From Hydrogenophaga sp. (GTDB lineage Bacteria > Pseudomonadota > Gammaproteobacteria > Burkholderiales > Burkholderiaceae_C), in the NCBI GenBank assembly GCA_018993155.1, contig JAGKSX010000021.1, positions 1 to 41,732 on the forward strand: a DNA stretch of 41,732 nucleotides. The letters run 5' to 3'. Below the pieces are notes generated by a model. It did no database searches and had not been told where the DNA came from. It saw only the letters and a list, made by a program, of their open reading frames with translations. Every line of letters starts with the position of its first letter. The first letter of the stretch is position 1. The position numbers were made by a program, and so were the translations under genes. Positions 7,799-16,019 of this stretch are shown here, piece by piece.

Positions 7799-9145
7799 AT
7801 GAAAGCAGTTTCGTCCGCCCGCACATCGTCTCTGTTTCCGCTGGCGGTCATGCTGGCGCTGGGGTCGCTCGCCACCGGTGCCCAGGCGCAGAGCCTGGTT
7901 CAGCTGTACGAGGCGGCGCGCGGGTTCGATGCCACCTACCTGGCCGCGCGCTCGCAATACGACGCGTCCTTGGCCCAGGCCGCGCAGGCCCGTGCCGGCC
8001 TGCTGCCGCAAGCCGGCCTGGCCGCCGCGGCCAGCTGGGCGCGGCGCGAGGTCAGCAACTACGGCGCGCTCGACGGCAACAGCAACAACCAGAGCGCCAC
8101 GCTCTCCGCCAGCCAGCCGCTGTACCGCCCGGCCAACAGGATCACCAACGACCAGGCCGAGCTCAGCGTCGACATCGCCAAGGCCCGACTCACCCTGGCC
8201 GAGCAGGACCTCATCGTGCGCACCTCGCAGGCCTACTTCGACGTGCTCGCGGCGCAGGACACGCTGGCCTTCGTGCAGGCGCAGAAGACCGCCGTGGCCG
8301 AGCAGCTGGCCGCGGCCAAGCGCAACTTCGAGGTCGGCACCACCACCATCACCGATTCGCGCGAGGCGCAGGCCCAGTACGACCTGGTGCTGGCGCGCGA
8401 AATCGCGGCCGAGAACGACCTGCGCGTGAAGAAGCTCGCGCTCAACCAGCTGGTGGGCCGCCCCTCGGTGGAGCCGCGCCCGCTGGCCGCGCCCGTGACC
8501 CTGCCCGAGGTGGTGCCGGCCGACCCGCAGGCCTGGGTGGACCGCAACCCCGGCACGCACCCGACCATCCTGCAGGCCACGCGCAACCTGGAAATCGCCC
8601 AGCTCGAAACCAGCAAGGCCGAAGCCGGGCACAAGCCCACGCTGGACCTGGTCGGCCAGTACCAGGTGGCGCGCGGCCCCATGACCACCCTGCCGATCCC
8701 CGGCAATGTGCGCACCAACACCGCCAGCGTCGGCGTGCAGTTCAACCTGCCGCTGTTCGCCGGCTTCGCGGTCCAGAACCGGGTGAAGGAAACCCTGGCG
8801 CTGGAAGAAAAGGCGCGCGCCGACCTCGAGGCCGCGCGCCGGGGCGTGGACCTGTCCACGCGCAGCGCCTACCTGGGCGTGGTCTCGGGCCAGGGCCAGG
8901 TGCGTGCGCTGCAGGCCGCCGAGGCCTCCAGCCAGAGCGCGCTGGACGCCAACCGCCTGGGTTACCAGGTGGGCGTGCGCATCAACATCGACGTGCTCAA
9001 CGCGCAGAGCCAGCTGTTCCAGACCAAGCGCGACCTGGCCCAGGCGCGCTACAACGTGCTGCTGAGCAGCCTGCGCCTGCGCCAGGCCAGCGGCGCCCTG
9101 CTGCCCGAAGACCTGCTGCCCATCGATTCCCTGCTCTCGAAGTGA
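7799..9145 (+). CDS. TolC-family outer-membrane efflux protein
   Basis: Protein of 448 residues with a signal peptide of about 30 residues ending 'ATGAQAQS', then two repeats of the outer-membrane factor fold with long amphipathic helices ('RASQAYFDVLAAQDTLAFVQ', and near the C-terminus 'QSQLFQTKRDLAQARYNVLL'). It opens with 'LVQLYEAARGFDATYLAARS', characteristic of the TolC (rather than NodT lipoprotein) branch; there is no lipobox. AAGGA at 7786-7790 gives a good ribosome site. It would provide the exit duct for the RND pump upstream and probably for type I secretion as well. Its separation from the pump by two unrelated genes and a hairpin repeat suggests separate expression. Confidence 0.92.
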   Translation: MKAVSSARTSSLFPLAVMLALGSLATGAQAQSLVQLYEAARGFDATYLAARSQYDASLAQAAQARAGLLPQAGLAAAASWARREVSNYGALDGNSNNQSATLSASQPLYRPANRITNDQAELSVDIAKARLTLAEQDLIVRTSQAYFDVLAAQDTLAFVQAQKTAVAEQLAAAKRNFEVGTTTITDSREAQAQYDLVLAREIAAENDLRVKKLALNQLVGRPSVEPRPLAAPVTLPEVVPADPQAWVDRNPGTHPTILQATRNLEIAQLETSKAEAGHKPTLDLVGQYQVARGPMTTLPIPGNVRTNTASVGVQFNLPLFAGFAVQNRVKETLALEEKARADLEAARRGVDLSTRSAYLGVVSGQGQVRALQAAEASSQSALDANRLGYQVGVRINIDVLNAQSQLFQTKRDLAQARYNVLLSSLRLRQASGALLPEDLLPIDSLLSK

Positions 9146-9168
9146 GCTCCGCTACACTCGACCGCCAA

Positions 9169-9188
9169 GTTGGCGTCAGCCAGCCAAC
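9169..9188 (+). other. Small inverted repeat after tolC-like gene
   Basis: GTTGGC (9169-9174) and GCCAAC (9183-9188) can pair in the 62-bp gap before the next gene. There is no T-tract; it overlaps the region where the next gene's leader would lie. Possible weak terminator or leader hairpin. Confidence 0.3.
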
Positions 9189-9207
9189 ACCCGCAGAAGA
9201 GGAAGCC

Positions 9208-9948
9208 ATGCAGACCGTCAACGTGTTGTGCATCAAATGGGGCAGGAAGTACGGCCCCGAGTACGTCAACAAACTCCACAGCATGGTGTCGCGGCACCTG
9301 CACCGGCCCTTCCGTTTCGTCTGCCTGACCGACGACGGTGAAGGCATCGACCCCGCCGTCGAGGTCAAGCCCATCCCCGCCGTGGGTTTCGACGAATTCG
9401 ACCAGCGCAAGCCCTGGAGCTTCGGCCACGGCTGGCTCAAGCTCACCAGCTTCGCCGATCCGCTCTACGACCTCACCGGCCAGACGCTGTTCCTCGACCT
9501 GGACATCGTCATCGTCGACAGCCTGGACGAGTTCTTCGACCAGCCCGGCACCTTCATCGTCATCAAGGAATGGGACAAGAAGGACGGCACGGGCAACACC
9601 TCGTGCTACCTCTACACCATCGGCGCGCACGCCGACGCCCTGGAGCACCTGAAGAACGGCTACCCGGAGTCGATCGCGGACGTGCGCAACGAGCAGGAGT
9701 ACATCACCGGTTACCTCAACCGGCAGGGCAAGGTCAGCTACTGGCCCGAGGCCTGGTGCCGCAGCTTCAAGCGCCACTGCATGCGCCCGGGCATCCTGGG
9801 CTGGTTCTCGCCGCCCACCATCCCGCCCGGCGCCAAGATCATCGTGTTCCACGGCAAGCCCAACCCACCCGATGTCATTGCCGGCGTGAGCGGCAAGTGG
9901 TACCGGCGCGTGTTGCCCGCCCAATGGGTCGCCGACCATTGGCGCTGA
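9208..9948 (+). CDS. Putative GT-A glycosyltransferase of the LPS locus
   Basis: Protein of 246 residues, not matched to a named gene. The N-terminal 'VNVLCIKWGRKYGPEYVNKL' resembles the opening of nucleotide-diphospho-sugar transferases. 'QTLFLDLDIVIVDSLDEFF' (about residues 90-108) supplies a DxD-type metal/nucleotide-sugar motif, and 'HGKPNPPDV' near the C-terminus resembles the closing motif of GT8-like enzymes. AGAGGAA precedes the ATG at 9208; an in-frame ATG at 9142 would overlap the TolC stop and is less likely. It overlaps the next gene by about 25 bp, implying coupled translation with WaaA-KdkA and a role in LPS core assembly. Donor and acceptor are unknown. Confidence 0.7.
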   Translation: MQTVNVLCIKWGRKYGPEYVNKLHSMVSRHLHRPFRFVCLTDDGEGIDPAVEVKPIPAVGFDEFDQRKPWSFGHGWLKLTSFADPLYDLTGQTLFLDLDIVIVDSLDEFFDQPGTFIVIKEWDKKDGTGNTSCYLYTIGAHADALEHLKNGYPESIADVRNEQEYITGYLNRQGKVSYWPEAWCRSFKRHCMRPGILGWFSPPTIPPGAKIIVFHGKPNPPDVIAGVSGKWYRRVLPAQWVADHWR

Positions 9949-11957
9949 GCAGCCCGGTTTCGCTGCCCCATCGGGCGTACCGACTGCTCAGCCGCGCCCT
10001 GGCCGCTCCCCTGCTGGGCTGGTTGTGGTGGCGTGGCCGGCGTGAGCCCGGCTACCGCCAGAACCTGCGGCAGCGCCTCGGTTTCATTCCCATCGACCCC
10101 GAGCAGCTCGGCTGCATCTGGATCCACGCCGCCTCGGTGGGCGAGGTGCAGGCCATGCAACCGCTGCTGCACGCCCTGCTCGAAGAATGGCCCGCGCACG
10201 CCGTGGTCGTCAGCACCCAGACCCCCACCGGTGCGCGCGCGCTGCAGACGCACTGGGGCGACCAGATCCGCCACGTCTACGCGCCCATCGACACGCCCGG
10301 TGCCGTCGCCCGCTTCCTGAACCGGCTGCAGCCCCGGCTGCTGATCCTCGTGGAGCGCGAGCTCTGGCCCGAATGGCTGCAGCAGTGCAGGGCCAACGCG
10401 ATCCCGGTTGCGCTCGTCAACGCGCGCCTCTCCGAAGGCTCGGCGCGCACCTACCGGCGATGGCCGGGCCTGATGCGGCCCGTCTGGCCACAGCTCACGG
10501 TGGCGGCCGCCGACACCACCAGCGCCGAGCGCCTGCGCGGGCTGGGCGTGCCCGAGCCGCGCCTGCACGACACCGGCAACCTGAAATTCGATGTCGCCGT
10601 GCCCGCCGCGCGCGTGGCGCTGGCGCCCGAGCTGCAGGGGCGCACGCTGCTGGTGGCGGGCAGCACGCACGAAGGCGACGAGGCCGCCTGGCTGGCGATC
10701 TGGAGCGAGCTCTCGCCAGTCAACCCGAGCTGGCTGCTGGTGCTGGTGCCGCGCCATCCCCAGCGCTTCGACGAGGTCGCGGCCCACGTCCAGCACAGCG
10801 GCCTGAGCTTCGTGCGGCGCAGCAGCGGGCAGGCGGTGTCACCAGGCACGCAGGTGCTGCTGATCGACGCCATGGGCGAGCTCATGCACTGGTACCAGCA
10901 CGCCTCGCTGTGTTTCGTGGGCGGCACGCTGGCGCCCGTGGGCGGGCACAACCCGCTGGAGCCCATGTCGGTCGGCCAGCCGGTGCTGTTCGGCCCTCAC
11001 GTCCACAACGCAGCGCCGCTGTTCGAGGAGATCGCGCGCAGCGGCGCGGGCGAGCGCGTGCGCGACGCGCGCGAACTCGCGGCGGCGGTGCAGCGCTGGC
11101 TGATGCAACCCGAGACCTGGCAACGCCGCGCCCACGCCGCGCGCGAGCTGATCGCCCGCAACCAGGGCGCCTCGGCGCGCACACTGGCCGTGGTGCGGCC
11201 GCTGTGGCGGCCCGCGCACACCGGCAACGTGTCGCGCGTGCGGGCCTCGGTGGACGCAGGCCGCACCGCCTGGTTCGATCCGCACCACCTGAGCCAGGTC
11301 AGCGCGCGAACCTTCGACCCGATCGCCCATGTGGGCGGCACGGCCCTGGCCACGGGCAGCGGGCGCGGCCAGGCGCTGCTGGTCCACGAGGGCGGGCAAG
11401 GCTATGTGCTGCGCCACTACCGGCGCGGCGGCCTGATGGCCCGCCTGAGCCACGACCGCTTCTGGCGCGCCGCCCCGCACGACAGCCGCGCCATGCGCGA
11501 ATTCACCCTGCTGCGCCTGATGCGCTCCTGGCAACTGCCGGTGCCCGAGCCGGTGGCCGCCAGCCACTGGCCCCGCGCCGGTCTGTTCTACGAGGCCGAC
11601 ATTCTCGTCGGCCTCATCCCGGGCAGCGCGAACGTGGTGCAACGGCTCCAGCAAGGGCCGCTCGCGCCAGCCGAATGGCAGGCCCTGGGCCGCGCGATCC
11701 GGCAACTGCATGAGTGGCAGGTGTTCCATGCCGATCTGAACGCCCACAATCTGCTGCTAGACCAGGCCGGCCAGGCCTGGATCGTGGACTTCGACAAATG
11801 CGGGGTGCGCCCGGGCAGCGACTGGAAAGCGCGCAACCTGGAGCGTCTGCGGCGCTCGCTGCGCAAGGAAGCCACCCGCGTCACCCCCTACCACTGGACC
11901 GAAGCCGACTGGGCCCCGCTGATGGCGGGCTACCAGGATCGACCCCCTCCCCCATGA
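9924..11957 (+). CDS. waaA: WaaA-KdkA fusion: Kdo transferase plus Kdo kinase
   Basis: One open frame of 677 residues encodes two enzymes. Residues about 15-432 are Kdo transferase WaaA: N-terminal membrane helix 'ALAAPLLGWLWWRGRREPGY', catalytic Glu74 in 'IHAASVGEVQ', and 'GGTLAPVGGHNPLEP' in the nucleotide domain. Residues about 440-677 are 3-deoxy-D-manno-octulosonate kinase KdkA: 'GYVLRHYRRGGLMARLSHDR', catalytic-loop 'FHADLNAHNLLLD' and metal-binding 'WIVDFDKC'. Adding Kdo to lipid IVA and phosphorylating it would thus sit in one membrane-associated protein. The first ATG of the frame near the preceding stop is 9924; TTG at 9939 is an alternative. The stop overlaps the next start (ATGA). 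Confidence 0.9.
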   Translation: MGRRPLALSSPVSLPHRAYRLLSRALAAPLLGWLWWRGRREPGYRQNLRQRLGFIPIDPEQLGCIWIHAASVGEVQAMQPLLHALLEEWPAHAVVVSTQTPTGARALQTHWGDQIRHVYAPIDTPGAVARFLNRLQPRLLILVERELWPEWLQQCRANAIPVALVNARLSEGSARTYRRWPGLMRPVWPQLTVAAADTTSAERLRGLGVPEPRLHDTGNLKFDVAVPAARVALAPELQGRTLLVAGSTHEGDEAAWLAIWSELSPVNPSWLLVLVPRHPQRFDEVAAHVQHSGLSFVRRSSGQAVSPGTQVLLIDAMGELMHWYQHASLCFVGGTLAPVGGHNPLEPMSVGQPVLFGPHVHNAAPLFEEIARSGAGERVRDARELAAAVQRWLMQPETWQRRAHAARELIARNQGASARTLAVVRPLWRPAHTGNVSRVRASVDAGRTAWFDPHHLSQVSARTFDPIAHVGGTALATGSGRGQALLVHEGGQGYVLRHYRRGGLMARLSHDRFWRAAPHDSRAMREFTLLRLMRSWQLPVPEPVAASHWPRAGLFYEADILVGLIPGSANVVQRLQQGPLAPAEWQALGRAIRQLHEWQVFHADLNAHNLLLDQAGQAWIVDFDKCGVRPGSDWKARNLERLRRSLRKEATRVTPYHWTEADWAPLMAGYQDRPPPP

Positions 11958-13192
11958 CCCCCCCGTCCACCCTCCTTCAGCAGGGCGCCAAGGCTTCGCT
12001 CACCCTGGCCTTCTTCGCGTTCCCGATGTCGGTCGCGCTCGCCAATGTGGCGCTGCTGCTCACCCTGGTGTTCTGGCTGCTTGGCTGCGTCTGGGGCCAT
12101 TCGCTGCGCGACACCCGCCAGGCGCTGAGCAACCCCCTGGCGCCGCCGGCGCTGGCGCTGTTCGCCTGGATCGCGCTCGCGGCCCTGTGGTCGCCAGCCG
12201 AGGGGCCGCTCATTGGCGCGGCGCTGGGCAAATACAGCAAGCTGCTGTGGGTGCCGGTTTTCATCGGCCTGCTCAACGACCCGGCCATGCGCCGCCGCTG
12301 CGCTCAGGCCTTCGCGCTGGCCATGCTGTTCACGCTGGTGGTCACCTGGCTCAATGTCTGGTTCGATTTCTCCTGGACGCGCACGCACAACCAGGGCTTC
12401 GGCGAGGACCACACCGTCTTCAAGGACCGCATCGCGCAAGGCATCCTGATGTCGTTCTTCACGGTGATGGCCCTGCACCAGGCCATGCGTGCGCCGACGC
12501 GGGCCCGGGGCGTGCTCGCCGCCCTGGTGGCCGCGCTGGCGGCGTTCAGCGTGCTGTTCCTGTCGTCGGGCCGCACCGGCTACCTGGCCCTGCTGCTGGC
12601 CCTGGCGGTGTTCGCGGTCTTCGCCGTCGGCCTGCACCGGCGCCGGCTGGCCATCGCGGCACTGGCCCTGGTCGCCGTGATGGCCATCACCTTCACCACG
12701 TCGACCCAGCTGCGGTCGCGCGTCAACGAGGCCTGGCTCGAAGCCCGGGACAGCAGCATCACGGTGCCTGTCACGTCTGCAGGCGCCCGCATGGAGATGA
12801 ACCGCTTCGCGCTGCAGAGCGCGCTGGAGCACCCTGTGCTCGGCCACGGCACCGCGTCCTACCCGGTGCTGTCGCCCACGCATTTCACCGATCCTGCGTG
12901 GTGCGCCGTGGTCTGCGTGCACCCGCACAACCAATTCGCCTTCTTCCTGTTCGAACAAGGCCTGATCGGCCTGGCCCTGTTCCTGTGGTTCGTGTTCGCC
13001 ATCGCACGGCAGGCCTGGCGCGAAGACACGCCGCGCCGGGCGCTCATGATGGGTTTTGTGACGGTGCTGCTGGTCGCCAACACGACGCACAGCTCGTTCT
13101 GGCTCTCGACGGAAAACCATTTCTTCATCCTGATGTCCGCGCTGCTGATGGCCGCCATCCCGATGCGCCAACGGGAGCGGGTGGCCCCATGA
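11954..13192 (+). CDS. O-antigen ligase / polymerase family (WaaL-like) membrane protein
   Basis: Polytopic protein of 412 residues with about 10-12 hydrophobic helices. The large periplasmic loop and following helix contain 'HPVLGHGTASYP' and 'CVHPHNQFAFFLFEQGLIGL', typical of the Wzy_C/O-antigen ligase domain where a conserved histidine is needed for ligation. It would join O-antigen or another glycan from undecaprenyl diphosphate to lipid A-core on the periplasmic face. It begins inside the stop of the WaaA-KdkA gene (ATGA at 11954) and ends in another ATGA overlap with the next glycosyltransferase, so the three are translationally coupled. WaaL versus Wzy cannot be settled from sequence alone; context favours ligase. 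Confidence 0.82.
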   Translation: MTPPSTLLQQGAKASLTLAFFAFPMSVALANVALLLTLVFWLLGCVWGHSLRDTRQALSNPLAPPALALFAWIALAALWSPAEGPLIGAALGKYSKLLWVPVFIGLLNDPAMRRRCAQAFALAMLFTLVVTWLNVWFDFSWTRTHNQGFGEDHTVFKDRIAQGILMSFFTVMALHQAMRAPTRARGVLAALVAALAAFSVLFLSSGRTGYLALLLALAVFAVFAVGLHRRRLAIAALALVAVMAITFTTSTQLRSRVNEAWLEARDSSITVPVTSAGARMEMNRFALQSALEHPVLGHGTASYPVLSPTHFTDPAWCAVVCVHPHNQFAFFLFEQGLIGLALFLWFVFAIARQAWREDTPRRALMMGFVTVLLVANTTHSSFWLSTENHFFILMSALLMAAIPMRQRERVAP

Positions 13193-14250
13193 CGAAGACC
13201 ATCGCCTTCCACTCCAACCAGCTGTCGATCCGGGGCACCGAGGTCGCGCTGTACGACTACGCGCTTCACAACGAGACGGTGCTGGGCCACCGCAGCCTGG
13301 TGGTCTACAACGCCGACAGCCCGCACAACAGCGCCGAGGCCCTGGCCAAGTTCAGTGCGCGCTTCGAGGTGCTGGGCTACCGCCGGATCGACGAACTCGA
13401 TGCCCTGCTCGGCCGCCACCACGCGGACCTGCTGTACGCCATCAAGGCCGGCAAGAACGACGGCGTGTGGTCGCGCACGGTGCCCACCATGGTGCACGCG
13501 GTCTTTCCAACCAACCCCGCGCAGGCCCATGGCGCCTCCTACGCCTTCATCTCCGAATGGCTGAGCCGGCATTGCGCGAACGGCAATATCCCCAGCGTGC
13601 CGCACATCGTCGAGCTGCCGGATGTGAACGAGGACTTGCGCGTCGAACTGGGCATCCCGCCGCAGGCCAAGGTGCTGGGCTGCCACGGCGGCGCCAACAG
13701 CTTCGACGTGCCCAGCGCCATCGAGGCGGTGCGCCAGGTGCTGGCGCGTTCGCCCGACACCTGGTTCGTCTTCCTCAACATCGCGCCCTTCGTGGACCAC
13801 CCGCGCGCCCTCTTCCTGCCGGGCAGCAGCGACATGGTCTACAAGACGCGTTTCATCAACACCTGCGACGCCATGCTGCACGCGCGCCTGCAGGGCGAGT
13901 CCTTCGGGCTGGCGTGCGGCGAGTTCTCGATCCGCAACAAGCCCGTCATCACCTATGCGCGCGGCAAGCACCGGCACCACATCGACGTGCTGGGCGACTC
14001 GGGCTTCTGCTACACCGATGCGCGCTCGCTGGTCGACATCATCGAGAAGCTGGACCCGCAAGACCTGAAGCGACATCACTGGGACCGGTATTCCGCGCTC
14101 TACAACCGGGACGTGGTGATGGGCCTGTTCGACCGGTACCTGATCCAGCCCGCGCTGCGCAACCCCGACCGCACGAAACCCCAATTGAACCTGCGCTGGG
14201 TCGACCAGCTGCCGTACTACCGGCTCAAGCTGAGCATGCGCTTCGGCTAG
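13189..14250 (+). CDS. GT-B-fold glycosyltransferase, LPS core
   Basis: Protein of 353 residues of the two-Rossmann (GT-B) type. 'IAFHSNQLSIRGTEVALYDY' at the N-terminus is the acceptor-domain glycine loop. 'HARLQGESFGLACGEFSIRN' at about residue 230 is the E-x7-E-like donor motif of GT4/GT1-type enzymes. The substrate is not recognisable. It is coupled to the WaaL-like gene by an ATGA overlap at 13189. Its stop TAG at 14248-14250 overlaps the stop of the convergent minus-strand gene in the palindrome CTAG, leaving no room for a terminator between the two units. Confidence 0.78.
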   Translation: MTKTIAFHSNQLSIRGTEVALYDYALHNETVLGHRSLVVYNADSPHNSAEALAKFSARFEVLGYRRIDELDALLGRHHADLLYAIKAGKNDGVWSRTVPTMVHAVFPTNPAQAHGASYAFISEWLSRHCANGNIPSVPHIVELPDVNEDLRVELGIPPQAKVLGCHGGANSFDVPSAIEAVRQVLARSPDTWFVFLNIAPFVDHPRALFLPGSSDMVYKTRFINTCDAMLHARLQGESFGLACGEFSIRNKPVITYARGKHRHHIDVLGDSGFCYTDARSLVDIIEKLDPQDLKRHHWDRYSALYNRDVVMGLFDRYLIQPALRNPDRTKPQLNLRWVDQLPYYRLKLSMRFG

Positions 14251-15038
14251 CGCCGGGCCAGGTCGTCGGCCTGTGGCGCGTCGTAGCGCAGGGCCGCGTA
14301 GCGGAAGAAGGTCTCAAGCGCGATGAACTGGCTGTAGAGAAAGCCCGGACCACCGCACAGGAAGGCGCGCTGGAAGATGTACACCCGCAGGAACACCAGG
14401 CCGCCCATGACGAGGCCCCGCCACACGCCGCCCTTCTTGCCCTGCGCGCTGCGTTTGGTGGCACCGAGTTGCACATACTGCGCGAGCTTGCGCAGGCTGC
14501 CATACACCGTGGGGCGCGAATGGTGCAACAGGCGCGCGCGAAAGTCGCGCACCGGCACGGCCTGGCGCAGCACCGGTGCTTCGTGTACCACGCCCTCGAA
14601 ACGCTCCAGGGTGGCGCGGCGAAACAGCCGCTGGATACCGCCCCTGGGCTTCATGCGCGTGAGCGCGCGGCCGAAGGCCACTTCATCCCACCAGACGCGC
14701 CAGACGGCATCTTCGTCCGACGACACCGCCCGCTCGATCTCGGCCCGCAGCGCGGGCGAGATCTCCTCGTCGGCGTCGAGGAAGAACACATAGTCCGTGT
14801 GCAGGTGCTCCAGGGCGCGGGTGCGTTGCACGGCAAAGCCCCGCCAGTCCCCGTGCACATGGACCACCGCCCCCAGGCGCTCGGCGCGTTCGCGGGTGTC
14901 GTCGGTGCTGCCGCTGTCGATCACCACGATCTGGTCGGCGAAGGCGGCGCTGCGCAGGCAGGCTTCGATGCGTTGCGCTTCGTTGAGCGTGAGCACGGCC
15001 ACGCCCAGCATCGGGTGTCGGGCGGGGGTCTCAGTCAC
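14247..15038 (-). CDS. GT2 glycosyltransferase, WaaE/KdtX-like
   Basis: Family 2 glycosyltransferase of 263 residues. 'GVAVLTLNEAQRIEACLRSA' opens the GT-A fold, 'VVIDSGSTDDT' is the nucleotide-binding strand and 'YVFFLDADEEISP' holds the DxD motif. The shape, including the hydrophobic C-terminal part, matches WaaE/KdtX-type enzymes that add glucose to the first heptose of LPS core. The GTG start at 15038 is preferred because GGAGG lies 4 bp upstream and it overlaps the stop of the preceding gene by 8 bp; ATG at 15011 is the alternative. Its stop shares CTAG with the convergent gene. Confidence 0.82.
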   Translation of the reverse strand: MTETPARHPMLGVAVLTLNEAQRIEACLRSAAFADQIVVIDSGSTDDTRERAERLGAVVHVHGDWRGFAVQRTRALEHLHTDYVFFLDADEEISPALRAEIERAVSSDEDAVWRVWWDEVAFGRALTRMKPRGGIQRLFRRATLERFEGVVHEAPVLRQAVPVRDFRARLLHHSRPTVYGSLRKLAQYVQLGATKRSAQGKKGGVWRGLVMGGLVFLRVYIFQRAFLCGGPGFLYSQFIALETFFRYAALRYDAPQADDLARR

Positions 15039-15897
15039 GCAGCCTCCAGCGCACCAAGCCCATCCAGCGCCCGGCCATGCGCGCGAGCAGGCGCGGCGAC
15101 CACGCGATCGCGCGCAACGGCAGGGCCAGGGTGGTGCCCAGCAGCACCGACCAGCGCTGGCGCCGCGCCTTCGCGTGCGACCGGTGCTTGGCGGTGTAGA
15201 TCAGCTTGGACTGGGCGTGGTGGTAACCGCGCAGGTACTCGCTCTTCCAGGGCGTCTTGCCCTTGACCGAGCCGCGCGCACGGTGCACGGCCGCCACGGC
15301 GGGCCACACGACGATGGGCCGCTGCTGCTGGAACAGCCGCAGGCAGAGGTCGTCGTCTTCGTAGTACAGGAAGAAGCGTTCGTCGAAGAAGCCCACGCCC
15401 TCGAAACGCGAGAGCCGGAACAGCATCGCCGCGCCCACCACGAAACCCACGCAGGCAGGCCCCTCGGCGCCGGGTCCGCGCGAGGACCAGGCGGTGCTGG
15501 GCCAGCGGTAGTTCACGTCGGGCCGGCCGGGCGCGCCTTCGAGCTGCGGCGCCACGATGGCGGCCTCGGGCATGCCGTTGGCCACGCGCACCAGCTCGCG
15601 CAGGCCCTCGGGCGTGACTTCGCAATCGGGGTTGACCAGCAAGGCCAGCGGCGTGCGCGTGGCAGCCAGGGCGCGGTTGTTCGCGGCACCAAAGCCCAGG
15701 TTGCGGCCATGCTCGAGCACGGTGGCCTGCGGCCAGCGCGCGCGCGCCAGCGCGGGGGTGTCGTCGGTGCTGCCGTTGTCCGAGATCACCACGTGCGGGC
15801 AGTGCGCGAGCAGCGCATCCAGCGCGTCCAGGCAATGGGCGCTGTGGTACGTGACCAGCACGACCGTGACCTCGTTCAACAGATCATCAGAGTGCAT
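15031..15897 (-). CDS. GT2 glycosyltransferase, rhamnosyltransferase-like (WbbL type)
   Basis: Protein of 288 residues. 'VTVVLVTYHSAHCLDALDAL', 'VVISDNGSTDDTP', 'LGFGAANNRAL' and 'LLVNPDCEVTP' are the ordered motifs of GT2 enzymes of the rhamnosyltransferase/WbbL branch. 'FFDERFFLYYEDDDLCLRLF' carries the ED(D)D catalytic-base region. It probably adds a sugar to LPS core or O-antigen primer. ATG at 15897 is used; an upstream TTG at 15915 without ribosome site is the alternative. It overlaps the downstream GT2 gene by 8 bp, so the pair is coupled. Confidence 0.82.
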   Translation of the reverse strand: MHSDDLLNEVTVVLVTYHSAHCLDALDALLAHCPHVVISDNGSTDDTPALARARWPQATVLEHGRNLGFGAANNRALAATRTPLALLVNPDCEVTPEGLRELVRVANGMPEAAIVAPQLEGAPGRPDVNYRWPSTAWSSRGPGAEGPACVGFVVGAAMLFRLSRFEGVGFFDERFFLYYEDDDLCLRLFQQQRPIVVWPAVAAVHRARGSVKGKTPWKSEYLRGYHHAQSKLIYTAKHRSHAKARRQRWSVLLGTTLALPLRAIAWSPRLLARMAGRWMGLVRWRLRD

Positions 15898-15935
15898 ACG
15901 GCGACCGAAAAGCAACGAATGAAGAAGTGCCGGTC

Positions 15936-16015
15936 CAGGATGCCGCGGAACCGGCTTTGCCGGGCCGCAGGCATCGCCCCCTTGAGGGGGTGGCGCGAAG
16001 CGCCGCAGGGGTGTT
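15936..16015 (-). repeat. Multi-hairpin intergenic repeat, copy R2
   Basis: Between the phosphomannomutase stop and the GT2 start lies a copy of the repeat in minus orientation. Its reverse complement reads CACCCCTGCGGCGCTTCGCG, then a CCCCCTCAAGGGGG hairpin, then CGGCCCGGCAAAGCC continuing GGTTCCGCGG (core at 15943-15967). The core's 25 bases equal those of copy R4 at 39198-39222. Three stable hairpins could attenuate read-through from the mutase into the glycosyltransferases or protect RNA ends. Confidence 0.8.
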
Positions 16016-16019
16016 CATC

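Noticed and set aside
9570-9923. Extension of the WaaA frame into the preceding glycosyltransferase gene
   Set aside because: Out of frame with the glycosyltransferase, low-complexity, and without similarity to WaaA N-termini.
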